Shown here piece by piece: positions 25,219 through 33,850 of a DNA stretch of 61,278 nucleotides. The translations under genes and the position numbers were made by a program. The stretch's first letter is position 1. Every line of letters begins with the position of its first letter. Source of the DNA: Oscillospiraceae bacterium (GTDB taxonomy: Bacteria; Bacillota; Clostridia; Oscillospirales; Acutalibacteraceae); the NCBI GenBank assembly GCA_028697255.1, contig JAQVFM010000003.1:1-61278 (forward strand), written 5' to 3'. A model generated the notes under the pieces. The model did not search any database. It saw only the letters and a list, made by a program, of their open reading frames with translations, and had not been told where the DNA came from.

Positions 25219-25704
25219 ATGAAAACTGAACATTTCACTGCAAAACGCCTGTTTGCAGCCTCTGCGCTGCGGAATATATTGATAATTTGTTTAATTGCTG
25301 TTACCGCCCTTTCAGGCTGTAAAAAAGATCAGGAAAATTCATCGCAAATTTCTACAACCACAACTACACAAACAACCTCCACACAAACCGCTGATTCAGA
25401 CACAACAATTTTAAATACGGACACAACCACTGTTACGGCAGCAACCGGTATTCCGCCTTATGGGTGGTGCAACGCCTCCACCATGCACATACGCAGTGGT
25501 CCCGGCACTGAATACGGAGCAATCGGGGGACTCAAAAAAGGCGAAAAGGTTACGATTGTAGACCGCGAGGGTGATTGGTTTAAGATTGAGTTTAAGGACG
25601 GCTTCGGATATGTCAGTGCGCTTTATATTCAAGACACCGAGGTTATGCCCGACGAAACCACTATGACAGCTGAAACTACTCCAGCCACCACTGTAGCTCA
25701 ATAA
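25219..25704 (+). CDS. Lipoprotein with bacterial SH3 domain
   Basis: A 161-residue secreted lipoprotein. Signal peptide with lipobox TALSGC, a Thr/Gln/Ser-rich linker of about 50 residues, a single SH3b domain (MHIRSGPGTEYGAIGGLKKGEKVTIVDREGDWFKIEFKDGFGYVSALYI), and a Thr-rich tail. SH3b domains usually bind cell-wall peptides. GGAG is too close to the first ATG (25210) and fits the ATG at 25219. It is followed by a strong terminator. Confidence 0.85.
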   Translation: MKTEHFTAKRLFAASALRNILIICLIAVTALSGCKKDQENSSQISTTTTTQTTSTQTADSDTTILNTDTTTVTAATGIPPYGWCNASTMHIRSGPGTEYGAIGGLKKGEKVTIVDREGDWFKIEFKDGFGYVSALYIQDTEVMPDETTMTAETTPATTVAQ

Positions 25705-25717
25705 AAATAAAACATTT

Positions 25718-25745
25718 ACCCGCGGAATGAGTCCGCGGGTTTTTT
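25718..25745 (+). terminator. Intrinsic terminator after SH3 lipoprotein
   Basis: ACCCGCGGA / TCCGCGGGT 9-bp stem with a 5-nt loop, followed by TTTTTT. Confidence 0.92.
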
Positions 25746-25756
25746 GTCAGTGCTAT

Positions 25757-25783
25757 CGGCGGGATGGGGCATCTCGCCCTACA
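25757..25783. repeat. GC-rich hairpin repeat (CGGGATGGGGCATCTCGCCC)
   Basis: A degenerate member of the GTAGGGGCG hairpin family, directly after the terminator and between convergent genes. Confidence 0.55.
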
Positions 25784-25833
25784 AATGCCGGGGAAAACAT
25801 AGGGCACAGTGCCCTTAAGTACGCTGCTTTTAA

Positions 25834-26787
25834 TCAAGCCTTTGCCTTGATTGCTAACGCCTCTTTTGCCTTGCTTGCAATATTTTTGCCCGTAAGTCCG
25901 TAAATTTCAAGCAGCTCTAACGCGGGGCCCGACTTGCCAAACTCGTCGTTAATACCGACTCTTACAACCGGTACAGGCTGTGTTTCGCATACTGCCTCGC
26001 ACACAGCACTACCCAGCCCGCCAATTATGTTGTGTTCCTCTGCAGTTACGATAGCACCGGTTTCTGCCGCTGCCTTTAATACAATTTCCTTGTCCAATGG
26101 CTTAATTGTCGAAATATTAATTACTCTTGCCTTAATGCCGTCATCTTTTAAAATTTCTGCCGCTTCGAGCGCCGCCGACACCAAAATGCCCGTAGCGATA
26201 ATGGACACATCGTCGCCCTCTAAAAGCTGCACTCCCTTGCCAATCTTAAATTCATATGCATTGTCAAACAATACAGGCACGGCCAACCGCCCTAACCGCA
26301 GATAAGCCGGTCCGTTAAGTTCCATAACTGCATGCATTGCCTTGATTGTCTCGACTACGTCGGCAGGACATATTATCGTCATACCGGGGATACTGCGCAT
26401 CAATGCAATATCCTCACAGCATTGATGTGTTGCACCGTCTTCGCCAACCGAGATTCCGGCATGTGTCGCACCGATTTTAACCGGAATATGCGGGTATCCG
26501 ATAGAATTTCTGATTTGCTCAAAAGCCCTGCCTGCGGCAAACATTGCAAATGATGAAGCGAAAACCTGTTTTCCGGACGTTGCAAGTCCTGCCGCAATCG
26601 ACATCATGTTCTGCTCTGCAATTCCGCAATCAAAAAACCTGTCAGGATATGCCTTTTTAAAGGTCACGGTTTTAGTAGCTGCCGCAAGATCGGAATCGAG
26701 CACAATGAGATTTGGATATTTTGCCGCCAGCTCCACCAGACCTTCTCCGTATGCCTCTCGGGTTGCTTTTTTAACAGTGCCCGCCAT
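25834..26787 (-). CDS. Transketolase, C-terminal subunit
   Basis: A 317-residue pyrimidine-binding and C-terminal half of a split transketolase. It has DSDLAAATKT, RFFDCGIAEQNMMSIAAGLA with the Glu that activates thiamine diphosphate, and GATHAGISVGEDGATHQ. The C-terminal TK_C domain begins near residue 190. Its ATG overlaps the stop of the N-terminal subunit gene (TAATG). With that subunit it transfers two-carbon units in the non-oxidative pentose phosphate pathway; a DXS-like role is less likely. Confidence 0.93.
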   Translation of the reverse strand: MAGTVKKATREAYGEGLVELAAKYPNLIVLDSDLAAATKTVTFKKAYPDRFFDCGIAEQNMMSIAAGLATSGKQVFASSFAMFAAGRAFEQIRNSIGYPHIPVKIGATHAGISVGEDGATHQCCEDIALMRSIPGMTIICPADVVETIKAMHAVMELNGPAYLRLGRLAVPVLFDNAYEFKIGKGVQLLEGDDVSIIATGILVSAALEAAEILKDDGIKARVINISTIKPLDKEIVLKAAAETGAIVTAEEHNIIGGLGSAVCEAVCETQPVPVVRVGINDEFGKSGPALELLEIYGLTGKNIASKAKEALAIKAKA

Positions 26788-27635
26788 TATACCGCCTCCT
26801 CATAAAGTTTCAGCTGCGCTTTCAGCTCATTCATTGCCTGCTCGTACTGCTCTTTATTTGGGGCAGATCCGTGCCAATTAACCTGATTTTCCATAAATGA
26901 AACGCCCTTGCCCTTTATACTTTTCTGTATAATTGCGGTAGGCTTGCCCTTGCAGGCTTCGGCAGCGTTAAACGCAGCTTCTATTTGTTCCATATCATGA
27001 GCATCAATTTCAATAACGTTGAATCCAAAAGCTTTAAATTTTTCGGGTATGGGGTACGGGGAATTTACCTCGTCCAAAGTCCCGTCAATTTGCAAGTCGT
27101 TGTAATCTATTACAATGCAGAGGTTATCAAGCTTTTTATGCGCGGCAAACATCGCTGCCTCCCAAACCTGACCTTCCTCAAGCTCTCCATCGCCAAGAAT
27201 TGCATAAACACGGCGTTGTCCGCCGTCTATTTTGGCAGCCAATGCCATTCCTGTCGCGGCTGAAACACCCTGTCCAAGCGAACCCGTAGTCATATCGACA
27301 CCGGGCGTGCCTTTCATGTCAGGGTGACCCTGAAGATGTGAATCCACCTTGCGCAACGTTGGAATATCATCTTGCGGAAAATATCCGCGCAGCGCCAGCG
27401 CACCGTATAAAGCGGGCGCCGTATGTCCTTTTGACAGAACCAGGCGGTCACGTTCAGGCCATGCCGGGTTTGACGGATCAATGCGCATTTTATCAAAGTA
27501 TAAAAATGCGAGCACATCAGCAATAGACAGTGAACCGCCGGGATGACCGCTTTTAGCGTGATATGTTCCTTCAATCACAGCCATTCTTATTTTTGTGGCC
27601 GCAATCAAGAGTTGCTTTTTCTTCAATGCATCCAA
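26787..27635 (-). CDS. Transketolase, N-terminal subunit
   Basis: A 282-residue thiamine-diphosphate-binding half: GTYHAKSGHPGGSLSIADVLAFLYF, DRLVLSKGHTAPALYGALALRGYF, TGSLGQGVSAATGMALA, and the ThDP motif GDGELEEGQVWEA...N (ILGDGELEEGQ...CIVIDYNDLQIDG). The split two-gene form is common in Clostridia and Thermotogales. Rpe for the same pathway lies at 34877. Confidence 0.94.
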   Translation of the reverse strand: MDALKKKQLLIAATKIRMAVIEGTYHAKSGHPGGSLSIADVLAFLYFDKMRIDPSNPAWPERDRLVLSKGHTAPALYGALALRGYFPQDDIPTLRKVDSHLQGHPDMKGTPGVDMTTGSLGQGVSAATGMALAAKIDGGQRRVYAILGDGELEEGQVWEAAMFAAHKKLDNLCIVIDYNDLQIDGTLDEVNSPYPIPEKFKAFGFNVIEIDAHDMEQIEAAFNAAEACKGKPTAIIQKSIKGKGVSFMENQVNWHGSAPNKEQYEQAMNELKAQLKLYEEAV

Positions 27636-27797
27636 ACTTCAATCATCCTCTCATCAGTCCCATTAAAAAACTAAACCGGACTAAAAAATTATGTTAAAAT
27701 GACTGCCGGCATTATACCATATTTATAAAATCTTGAACAGGGTAAAATTGGTATTATTTTCTTTTCATTGTGTCCCAACAAATGTTTGGGTTTAAAG

Positions 27798-27826
27798 TTG
27801 CGCTAAAAGCCTTGCAAGGGTATAAT
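27798..27826 (+). promoter_or_regulatory. Promoter of the QueG-like gene
   Basis: TTGCGC and TATAAT separated by 17 bp, about 40 bp upstream of the start codon. A CCCAAACA/TGTTTGGG-like hairpin (about 27774-27790) lies just before it. Confidence 0.55.
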
Positions 27827-27868
27827 ATTTACCCGATATACCGTATGCAGGTTTTAGTGAGGTAAATT

Positions 27869-28702
27869 ATGAACATTACTAAAAATAAAAAGATTATTGA
27901 CAAAATCCTAACCGCGCACGAGCTTGCCCTGCACGGCTATTGCGATTTTGATATGTTAAAGGACAAACTTATTACTTGCCGTGCATCTTTGAGTCTTTTT
28001 GATGCTTTTAGCCCCGATCTTCCTAATACAATAATTTGCGTATTATTTCCCTATTGCTTTGATAAATTACAAGGCAACCTGTCGCAATATGCGCGCGTTC
28101 CCGATTATCATTCATCTGCCGGAGCCGTACTTGAAAATGCGGCCAAGGATTTAAAATCTGCTTTGCCTAAGTACAATTTCTTATCCTTTATTGATAATTC
28201 GCCGATACCCGAGGTGCTTGCAGCGGCGCTCTCAGGCCTTGGATGCGTCGGTGATAACGGACTGCTGATAAATCCTATTTACGGCTCATGGGTGTTTATC
28301 GGCACTATTGTCACTAACATACCTTTCGATATGCCGCCCGTCAGTATTGCTAAGTGTACGCAATGCGGCGCATGCTCGACCGCCTGTCCTGGCGGCTGCA
28401 TCGGCAAATCGCGTGACACCTGTGTGTCACGCATATCGCAGAACAAAGGAGAACTAAGCCAAGACCAAATAGCGCTTTTGCAAAAAAGCGGTATGGCGTG
28501 GGGCTGCGATCGTTGCCAGCACATTTGCCCGCTAAATGCAAATGCTCTTATCAATCCGCATCCTTGCTTTGGCGACAAACCATTTAATCCCGACCTTACA
28601 GATGAGTCCTTAAACGACCTTAAAGGCAAAGCATATGGATGGAGAGGCGTCGGGGTTTTAAAAAGAAACATTTCATTTCTTGGACGAAATAAAGGTGAAT
28701 AA
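27869..28702 (+). CDS. Epoxyqueuosine reductase-like (QueG-type) iron-sulfur protein
   Basis: A 277-residue protein with an N-terminal DUF1730-like cobalamin-binding part (about 50-160, including SGLGCVGDNGLLINPIYGSWVFIG) and a double 4Fe-4S ferredoxin domain (CTQCGACSTACPGGCI and CDRCQHICPLN). It is shorter than QueG (about 380 residues) because the C-terminal HEAT-repeat tRNA-binding region is missing. It may still reduce epoxyqueuosine, or act as a related B12-dependent reductase. The downstream gene follows by 1 bp. Confidence 0.78.
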   Translation: MNITKNKKIIDKILTAHELALHGYCDFDMLKDKLITCRASLSLFDAFSPDLPNTIICVLFPYCFDKLQGNLSQYARVPDYHSSAGAVLENAAKDLKSALPKYNFLSFIDNSPIPEVLAAALSGLGCVGDNGLLINPIYGSWVFIGTIVTNIPFDMPPVSIAKCTQCGACSTACPGGCIGKSRDTCVSRISQNKGELSQDQIALLQKSGMAWGCDRCQHICPLNANALINPHPCFGDKPFNPDLTDESLNDLKGKAYGWRGVGVLKRNISFLGRNKGE

Positions 28703-28703
28703 C

Positions 28704-30068
28704 ATGGAAATTCCCATCTTTGAAATGCTTTCAAAATACGTGGCAAAAGGGCGCGCTTCGTTTCATACACCGGGACACAAAAACCGCGCCGGGCTGCTCG
28801 ACTCCTTACAATTTTTAACCTATGACTTAACCGAGCTGCCCGACACGTCAAGCCTATTTAGCGCAGGCAGTGCTGATGCCATTGAACAGGCGGAACGCAT
28901 GGCTGCCGATGTGTTTGGCTCAGAGCTTACATTGTTCAGCACAGGTGGTTGTACGCTGTGTATACAAACCATGCTGCTGCTTAGCAAGTGTCAGGGCAAG
29001 CGTGTGCTGTTTGCCCGCAATTCGCATATTAGTGCGGTACATACTGCCGCTTTGTTAGGAATTTGCCCTGTATGGATCTGGCCAAGCGGTAAGAACTATC
29101 AAATAACTTGCAGTGATATAGAAAAGGCACTGACATCTTATCCCGATGTACGCACTGTTTTTATAACAAGTCCGGATTACTACGGTAATATAGCCGATGT
29201 AAGGTCAATTGCCTCGTTATGCCGACGTAAAGGTGCATTGCTTATTGTGGACAACGCACATGGCAGCCATCTCGGGGCATTTGGTATGCACCCGTTATCT
29301 TTAGGTGCAGATATGACGGCTGACTCATGCCATAAAACCCTGCCTGTGTTGACCGGTGGTGCAATGCTTCATATTAAGAATTTGCATAAACACGGCATTG
29401 ACAGGTCAACCGCAAAAGCTGCAATGATGATGTTTGGCTCAACCTCGCCATCCTTTCCGGTGCTGGCGTCACTTGATATTGCACGGGACTGGTGGTGGCG
29501 TGCAGGAATTCAAGCCTATCAGCTACTTGCAGAATCTGTTGAACAACTGGCAAACAAAGCGCTCAAAAACGAAATAGGAGTTTTAAGAGGCAAGTTAAAC
29601 GATCCAACCAGACTAACTCTTGATATCGGCACTGTGGGGGCAGATGGTGTGACGGCCGCTGAGTTTTTCCGTGAAAAGGGCTGCGAGCCGGAATACTCTG
29701 ATTCTCGTTTTATCGTTTTTATAATTACACCCTTTAACACTCCCAACGAGCTTAGTCGGCTTGGCGAGGCGATAAATCAATTTCCTATCGCTCTAAGACG
29801 AGGAAGATTTTTAAAACGTTCACAAAGCTTGCCGAATTATGTTGACAATACACCACCCGAAACTGTTCTTTCTCCCCGCGATGCATTGCTACTACCGTGT
29901 GAAACGGTAAACACCGACTCGGCCGCCGGGCGCATTGCCGCGCGTGCGGTCTGCCCTTGCCCACCGGGTATCGCCGCTGTCGTTCCGGGTGAAAAAATAA
30001 GCCGGGATACTGCTGAAATGTTAAATCTTCATGGGTTTAAAAGGCTGACCGTGGTTAAAACTTCCTGA
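28704..30068 (+). CDS. Orn/Lys/Arg decarboxylase family PLP enzyme (YaaO/SpeA-like)
   Basis: A PLP-dependent fold type I enzyme of the Orn/Lys/Arg decarboxylase family. FHTPGHKNRAGL is the family's N-terminal signature. LFSTGGCTLCIQTML, LLIVDNAHGSHLGAF (Asp binding PLP) and ADMTADSCHKTLPVLTGGAML, with the Schiff-base Lys in CHKT, follow. The length of about 454 residues matches the short YaaO-type, lacking the N-terminal wing domain. The ATG at 28704 with AAAGGTG upstream is preferred over 28680. As in Bacillus it precedes the pstA-holB-ricT block; likely a lysine or arginine decarboxylase. Confidence 0.88.
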   Translation: MEIPIFEMLSKYVAKGRASFHTPGHKNRAGLLDSLQFLTYDLTELPDTSSLFSAGSADAIEQAERMAADVFGSELTLFSTGGCTLCIQTMLLLSKCQGKRVLFARNSHISAVHTAALLGICPVWIWPSGKNYQITCSDIEKALTSYPDVRTVFITSPDYYGNIADVRSIASLCRRKGALLIVDNAHGSHLGAFGMHPLSLGADMTADSCHKTLPVLTGGAMLHIKNLHKHGIDRSTAKAAMMMFGSTSPSFPVLASLDIARDWWWRAGIQAYQLLAESVEQLANKALKNEIGVLRGKLNDPTRLTLDIGTVGADGVTAAEFFREKGCEPEYSDSRFIVFIITPFNTPNELSRLGEAINQFPIALRRGRFLKRSQSLPNYVDNTPPETVLSPRDALLLPCETVNTDSAAGRIAARAVCPCPPGIAAVVPGEKISRDTAEMLNLHGFKRLTVVKTS

Positions 30069-30073
30069 TTGTC

Positions 30074-30102
30074 TTGTTTATTGTTAAAAAATGCGATATA
30101 AT
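30074..30102 (+). promoter_or_regulatory. Promoter of the pstA-holB block
   Basis: TTGTTT and TATAAT with a 17-bp spacer in the 153-bp gap after the decarboxylase gene. It implies a leader of more than 100 nt before pstA. Confidence 0.5.
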
Positions 30103-30221
30103 AAACAAAAAGATAATAGTTTTGTTTTAACCCGGGGTTTGATATAAATAGCATTTTTTATATTAAAATTGTAATAAATATAGTAATGATACATTTATTT
30201 TACAAGAACGGAGGAATAATG

Positions 30222-30542
30222 ATGAAGCTTGTTCTTGCAATCGTAAACAAGGACGACAGCAGCACTGTTTCTGCAGCTCTTACAAAGGAAGGCTTCTCGG
30301 TTACAAAACTTGCTACAACAGGCGGGTTTTTGATGGCGGGCAACACCACATTCCTTGTGGGCACAGACGACAGCCGCGTTGAAGAGGTTTTGTCCGTTAT
30401 AGAGAAGCATTCTAAAAAGCGCAGCCAGATGATACCGAGCACCACTTACGGCAATGCGGCCTACGCATCGATACCCGTCGAAGTTACGGTTGGCGGTGCA
30501 ACGGTTTTTGTTCTTAACATTGAGCGATACGAACGGATATAG
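30222..30542 (+). CDS. pstA: Cyclic-di-AMP receptor PstA/DarA (PII-like)
   Basis: About 106 residues of the YaaQ/PstA/DarA family, a trimeric PII-like receptor for c-di-AMP. MKLVLAIVNKDDSSTVSAALTKEGFSVTKLATTGGFLMAGNTTFLVGTDDSRVEEVLSVI is the characteristic start, and VEVTVGGATVFVLNIERYERI the characteristic end. GGAGG is best spaced for the second ATG (30222). Gene order pstA-holB-ricT matches Bacillus, supporting identity. Confidence 0.95.
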   Translation: MKLVLAIVNKDDSSTVSAALTKEGFSVTKLATTGGFLMAGNTTFLVGTDDSRVEEVLSVIEKHSKKRSQMIPSTTYGNAAYASIPVEVTVGGATVFVLNIERYERI

Positions 30543-30595
30543 CTCGTCGCACTTAATTTTTAATTGTTATGTCTTAAAAGAAGCGGTTGATTTAG

Positions 30596-31582
30596 ATGAA
30601 GTTTGAGGGATTTGCCGGAAATGAAAAGGTTAAACAAACGCTCTCGGCTTTTGTCGACGGGGGGCGGCTTCCACATGTGCTGCTCATCGAAGGCCCGGAG
30701 GGCAGCGGACGGCGCACATTGGCACGGCTGATTGCCAAAGCCGGTCTGTGTAAATCCAAAGAAGAAAAGCCTTGCGGCGAATGCAGCTCGTGTATAAAAG
30801 CAAAAGGCGGCAATCATCCCGACATACTTGAAATTAAAGACGATTTTACTTCACAGTATAAAATACAACCGATGCGCGATCTTCGTCAAAGCGCATATAT
30901 CATGCCCAACGAATCCGAGCGTCGCTTTATTATTATGCCTGACATACAACATATGTCGGAAACCGTTCAAAATGTGCTTTTAAAAATTCTTGAAGAGCCG
31001 CCCGGTTATTTATTATTCATACTTACCTGCGAAAACCGAACTCAGCTTTTGCCAACCATTTTGTCACGCACCGTATGTGTTGCCCTAAGTTCGGTTGACA
31101 TCCCGCTCGCAACTGATGTGATAAAAAGTGCACTGCCCGACACTCCACATCAGGACGCTTGTAATGCGGCGGCAGTTTTCGGCGGCATTATCGGACAGGC
31201 CATAAAGGGAATATCCGACGGCTCATTTCGCCAAGTGCTTGAGCTGTCGCCCGAGTTAGCACTGGCTGTGATTGCTCCCGACGAGCTAACACTTCTGCGG
31301 CTTACCGCCCGTATGGAAAAGGATAAAGATCTGGTCGACGGTGTTCTTAACCTGTTAGCACTAATATTCAGGGACGCGCTTGTGCGCCGAGCCGGAGTTG
31401 AGGATGATATGTCTCCAAGCCCTGAAACGGCTCAAACACTTGCCCGCGCGCTGAAACCTAAAAATTTAATTGAGTTGATTTCTACAGTTGACGAGCTTCG
31501 CTCTCTTAGGCAGCAGCACATTAATCACACCCTGTTTTTGACCTTGCTTTGCAGCCGTTTTAGAACCGCGGCGGGGCGCTGA
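30596..31582 (+). CDS. holB: DNA polymerase III subunit delta'
   Basis: A 328-residue clamp-loader subunit. It has a P-loop-like IEGPEGSGRRTLARLIA, the four-cysteine zinc module (CKSKEEKPCGECSSC), the DEAD-equivalent FIIMPDIQHMSETVQNVLLKILEEPP and the LSRTV sensor region. As usual for delta', the ATPase motifs are altered (RR rather than K-S/T after the P-loop glycines), consistent with a non-hydrolysing subunit. Conserved location between pstA and ricT. Confidence 0.93.
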   Translation: MKFEGFAGNEKVKQTLSAFVDGGRLPHVLLIEGPEGSGRRTLARLIAKAGLCKSKEEKPCGECSSCIKAKGGNHPDILEIKDDFTSQYKIQPMRDLRQSAYIMPNESERRFIIMPDIQHMSETVQNVLLKILEEPPGYLLFILTCENRTQLLPTILSRTVCVALSSVDIPLATDVIKSALPDTPHQDACNAAAVFGGIIGQAIKGISDGSFRQVLELSPELALAVIAPDELTLLRLTARMEKDKDLVDGVLNLLALIFRDALVRRAGVEDDMSPSPETAQTLARALKPKNLIELISTVDELRSLRQQHINHTLFLTLLCSRFRTAAGR

Positions 31583-31602
31583 AAACTGTTTTATGATGTA
31601 AT

Positions 31603-31710
31603 ATACGATATGTAATAACCCAAATCGATTAATTGGTGTAGGGGCGGATTCCATATCCGCCCGTACGATAATCAAAGGATGGAGTAGGGGCATCTACCCG
31701 AAATACAATA
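31603..31710 (+). repeat. ATACGATAT-type intergenic repeat with GTAGGGGCG hairpin, copy 1
   Basis: ATACGATATGTAATAACCCAAATCGATTAATTGGTGTAGGGG-type sequence, followed by the hairpin GGGGCGGAT/ATCCGCCC and GTAGGGGCATCTACCC. It shares its head with 39736-39860 and 44487-44640. Confidence 0.7.
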
Positions 31711-31756
31711 ATTATTTTTGTGTGCTGTAAAGGCACGGGAAGGCTTGGTAAACTGC

Positions 31757-32623
31757 ATGGCTGATATTATAGGTGTCCGTTTTAAAAATATGGGGAAGCT
31801 TTATTACTTTGATCCGGATGGTCATAGTTTTCAAAGGGGCGACAAGGTGGTTGTTGAAACCTCTCACGGGCTGGATTGCGGCGAGGTTGCCATGGCAAAC
31901 CGTGAGATTGACGATAAAGAACTCGTCAAGCCACTTAAAAAAGTGGTGCGTCCGGCATCACCGGATGATATTCAGCACGCCCAAGAAAATGTTGAAAAAG
32001 AAAAGCGGGCGTTTGAGATATGCCTGGAAAAGATAAAATTGCATAAGCTTGACATGAAGCTTGTGAACGTGGAGTATACTTTTGATAATTCCAAAATTCT
32101 TTTTTATTTTACTGCTGACGGACGTGTGGACTTCCGGGAACTTGTAAAGGACTTAGCATCGGTATTTCGCACACGGATTGAACTGCGACAAATCGGTGTC
32201 AGAGACGAGGCAAAAATGCTCGGCGGTCTCGGAATATGCGGCCGGCCTTTTTGTTGCTCCCAATTTTTAAGCGATTTTCAACCCGTATCAATAAAAATGG
32301 CAAAAGAGCAGGGGCTTTCACTTAATCCAACAAAAATCTCCGGCGCATGTGGCCGGTTGATGTGTTGCTTAAAGTATGAGCAGGAGTTATACGAAGATCT
32401 GATTAAAATCACCCCGAAAACCGGTGCAATTGTGAGCACAAAAGAAGGGCGCGGCATTGTGACAGGTTCTAATCTGCTGTCCGGTGAAGTAATGGTGCTG
32501 CTTGATAAATCTCCCGATTCTCCCCCTATCGTTGTCAATGTGCGGGATATTAAGGTTATACGCGACAACCGCAGCAGGGATGATATGGACGAAATCGAAG
32601 ACCTTGAAATCCTTGAAGACTGA
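31757..32623 (+). CDS. ricT: PSP1 domain protein RicT (YaaT)
   Basis: A 288-residue PSP1-domain protein. In Bacillus RicT, with RicA and RicF, forms a complex that carries Fe-S clusters and promotes RNase Y-dependent RNA processing. It shows GVRFKNMGKLYYFDPDG, RTRIELRQIGVRDEAKMLGGLGICGRPFCCS and GACGRLMCCLKYE, giving the conserved cysteines. Start at ATG 31757, chosen because the protein then begins like its homologues; the ORF-track start is within a repeat-flanked leader. Between holB and a ferredoxin gene. Confidence 0.94.
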   Translation: MADIIGVRFKNMGKLYYFDPDGHSFQRGDKVVVETSHGLDCGEVAMANREIDDKELVKPLKKVVRPASPDDIQHAQENVEKEKRAFEICLEKIKLHKLDMKLVNVEYTFDNSKILFYFTADGRVDFRELVKDLASVFRTRIELRQIGVRDEAKMLGGLGICGRPFCCSQFLSDFQPVSIKMAKEQGLSLNPTKISGACGRLMCCLKYEQELYEDLIKITPKTGAIVSTKEGRGIVTGSNLLSGEVMVLLDKSPDSPPIVVNVRDIKVIRDNRSRDDMDEIEDLEILED

Positions 32624-32708
32624 TTCAAAATAAAATTTTAGCGCAAAGCTCAACAATATGCTTAGAAATGCTTTTACGAAACGGTCACACTGTTTATTAA
32701 AAAAATAA

Positions 32709-32736
32709 TTGATTTTTTGTTTCATTATGTTATTAT
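32709..32736 (+). promoter_or_regulatory. Promoter of the small ferredoxin gene
   Basis: TTGATT and TATTAT with a 16-bp spacer, 30 bp upstream of the ferredoxin start. AAAGGAGGTG is the ribosome binding site. Confidence 0.5.
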
Positions 32737-32765
32737 AGGAAAGAACATAAAAAGGAGGTGCCTAA

Positions 32766-32936
<171 letters not shown>

Positions 32937-32953
32937 ATTGCTATAGGCTTTCC

Positions 32954-32989
32954 TTTGCCGGGCCATCCCTTTACGGGTTGCCCGGCAAA
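32954..32989 (+). terminator. Hairpin after ferredoxin gene
   Basis: TTTGCCGGGC / GCCCGGCAAA 10-bp stem with a 16-nt loop. No uninterrupted T run follows, only TTAAATTTT. It is a partial terminator or transcript-stabilising hairpin before the methylase gene. Confidence 0.6.
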
Positions 32990-33010
32990 TTAAATTTTGA
33001 GGTGGTGCTT

Positions 33011-33733
33011 ATGCAGCCTGCCAATAGATTCGAGGATATTGGCGGTGGTGTTTTTGTTGAGGTTTCGCGCGAGCACGGCTTTGGTGAGGATGCGTTGCTG
33101 CTTGCGCAATTTGCTGCACCCCGCCCATACGAATACGCTTGCGATTTGGGTACAGGCTGCGGCATTATTCCTCTTTGGTGGTGTCGGCGGCAGCCGGCTC
33201 CTTTCGTACAAGCTATTGAGCTTCAGCCAACGGCAGCGATGATGGCCAAGCGCTCGGTAGAACGGGCAAATCTACAACATCTTATAACCGTATATCAGGC
33301 TGACTTAAAGGACTGGCGCACTTTATTAAAGCCCGGCTCTCAACATTTGGTGACAATGAATCCACCTTATTTCGCTGCCGGCTCGGGCGCCTTAAGCCGT
33401 TCAAAAGCAGCACGAATATCGCGCCATGAAGGCGAGGGCTGCACATTGGCGGAAGTGACACAAGCTGCATACGGACTTTTGCGGCAGGGCGGACGGTTCT
33501 GTATATGCCACAAACCCGTAAGGCTATGTGATGTCCTTAGCATACTGCGTGCTTCACGTATTGAACCTAAATGCCTGCGCTTTGTATACAATAACGATAA
33601 TTCTCAAGCGTGGCTGTTCCTGTGTGAAGCTCACAAAGGCGGCTCAAAAGGCCTTAAGGTCATGCCCCCGTTTATATGTTATGATGCACACGGCAACCCC
33701 ACAAAAGAGTATTTAAATTTATTTAATATTTAA
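33011..33733 (+). CDS. tRNA1(Val) A37 N6-methyltransferase-like protein (TrmN6/YabB)
   Basis: A 240-residue class I SAM methyltransferase. It has the AdoMet motif YACDLGTGCGIIPLWW and the N6-adenine catalytic motif VTMNPPYF (NPPY). The order next to rsmI matches yabB-yabC of Bacillus. The ATG at 33011, preceded by GAGGTGG, is preferred over the TTG-initiated longer ORF, whose first codons form the ferredoxin hairpin. The tRNA target is by homology. Confidence 0.9.
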   Translation: MQPANRFEDIGGGVFVEVSREHGFGEDALLLAQFAAPRPYEYACDLGTGCGIIPLWWCRRQPAPFVQAIELQPTAAMMAKRSVERANLQHLITVYQADLKDWRTLLKPGSQHLVTMNPPYFAAGSGALSRSKAARISRHEGEGCTLAEVTQAAYGLLRQGGRFCICHKPVRLCDVLSILRASRIEPKCLRFVYNNDNSQAWLFLCEAHKGGSKGLKVMPPFICYDAHGNPTKEYLNLFNI

Positions 33734-33776
33734 TTAATATCAATACAAAACGCAGGAAACAGCATGCTGCACAACT

Positions 33777-33805
33777 TGTAGGGGCGACCTGTGGTCGCCC
33801 CTGTA
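33777..33805. repeat. GTAGGGGCGACC hairpin repeat
   Basis: GTAGGGGCGACC...GGTCGCCCC, a 10-11-bp stem with a 3-nt loop, in the gap before rsmI. Clearest member of the short hairpin family. Confidence 0.8.
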
Positions 33806-33850
33806 TTTCGCATTTGACTAATTTTTAACACTTGAAAGGGAGGTGCTGAT

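Noticed and set aside
30069-30110. Rex operator (TTGTTAA-type) near TTGTTAAAAAATGCG
   Set aside because: Only the left half-site matches; no TTAACAA half-site at the right spacing.
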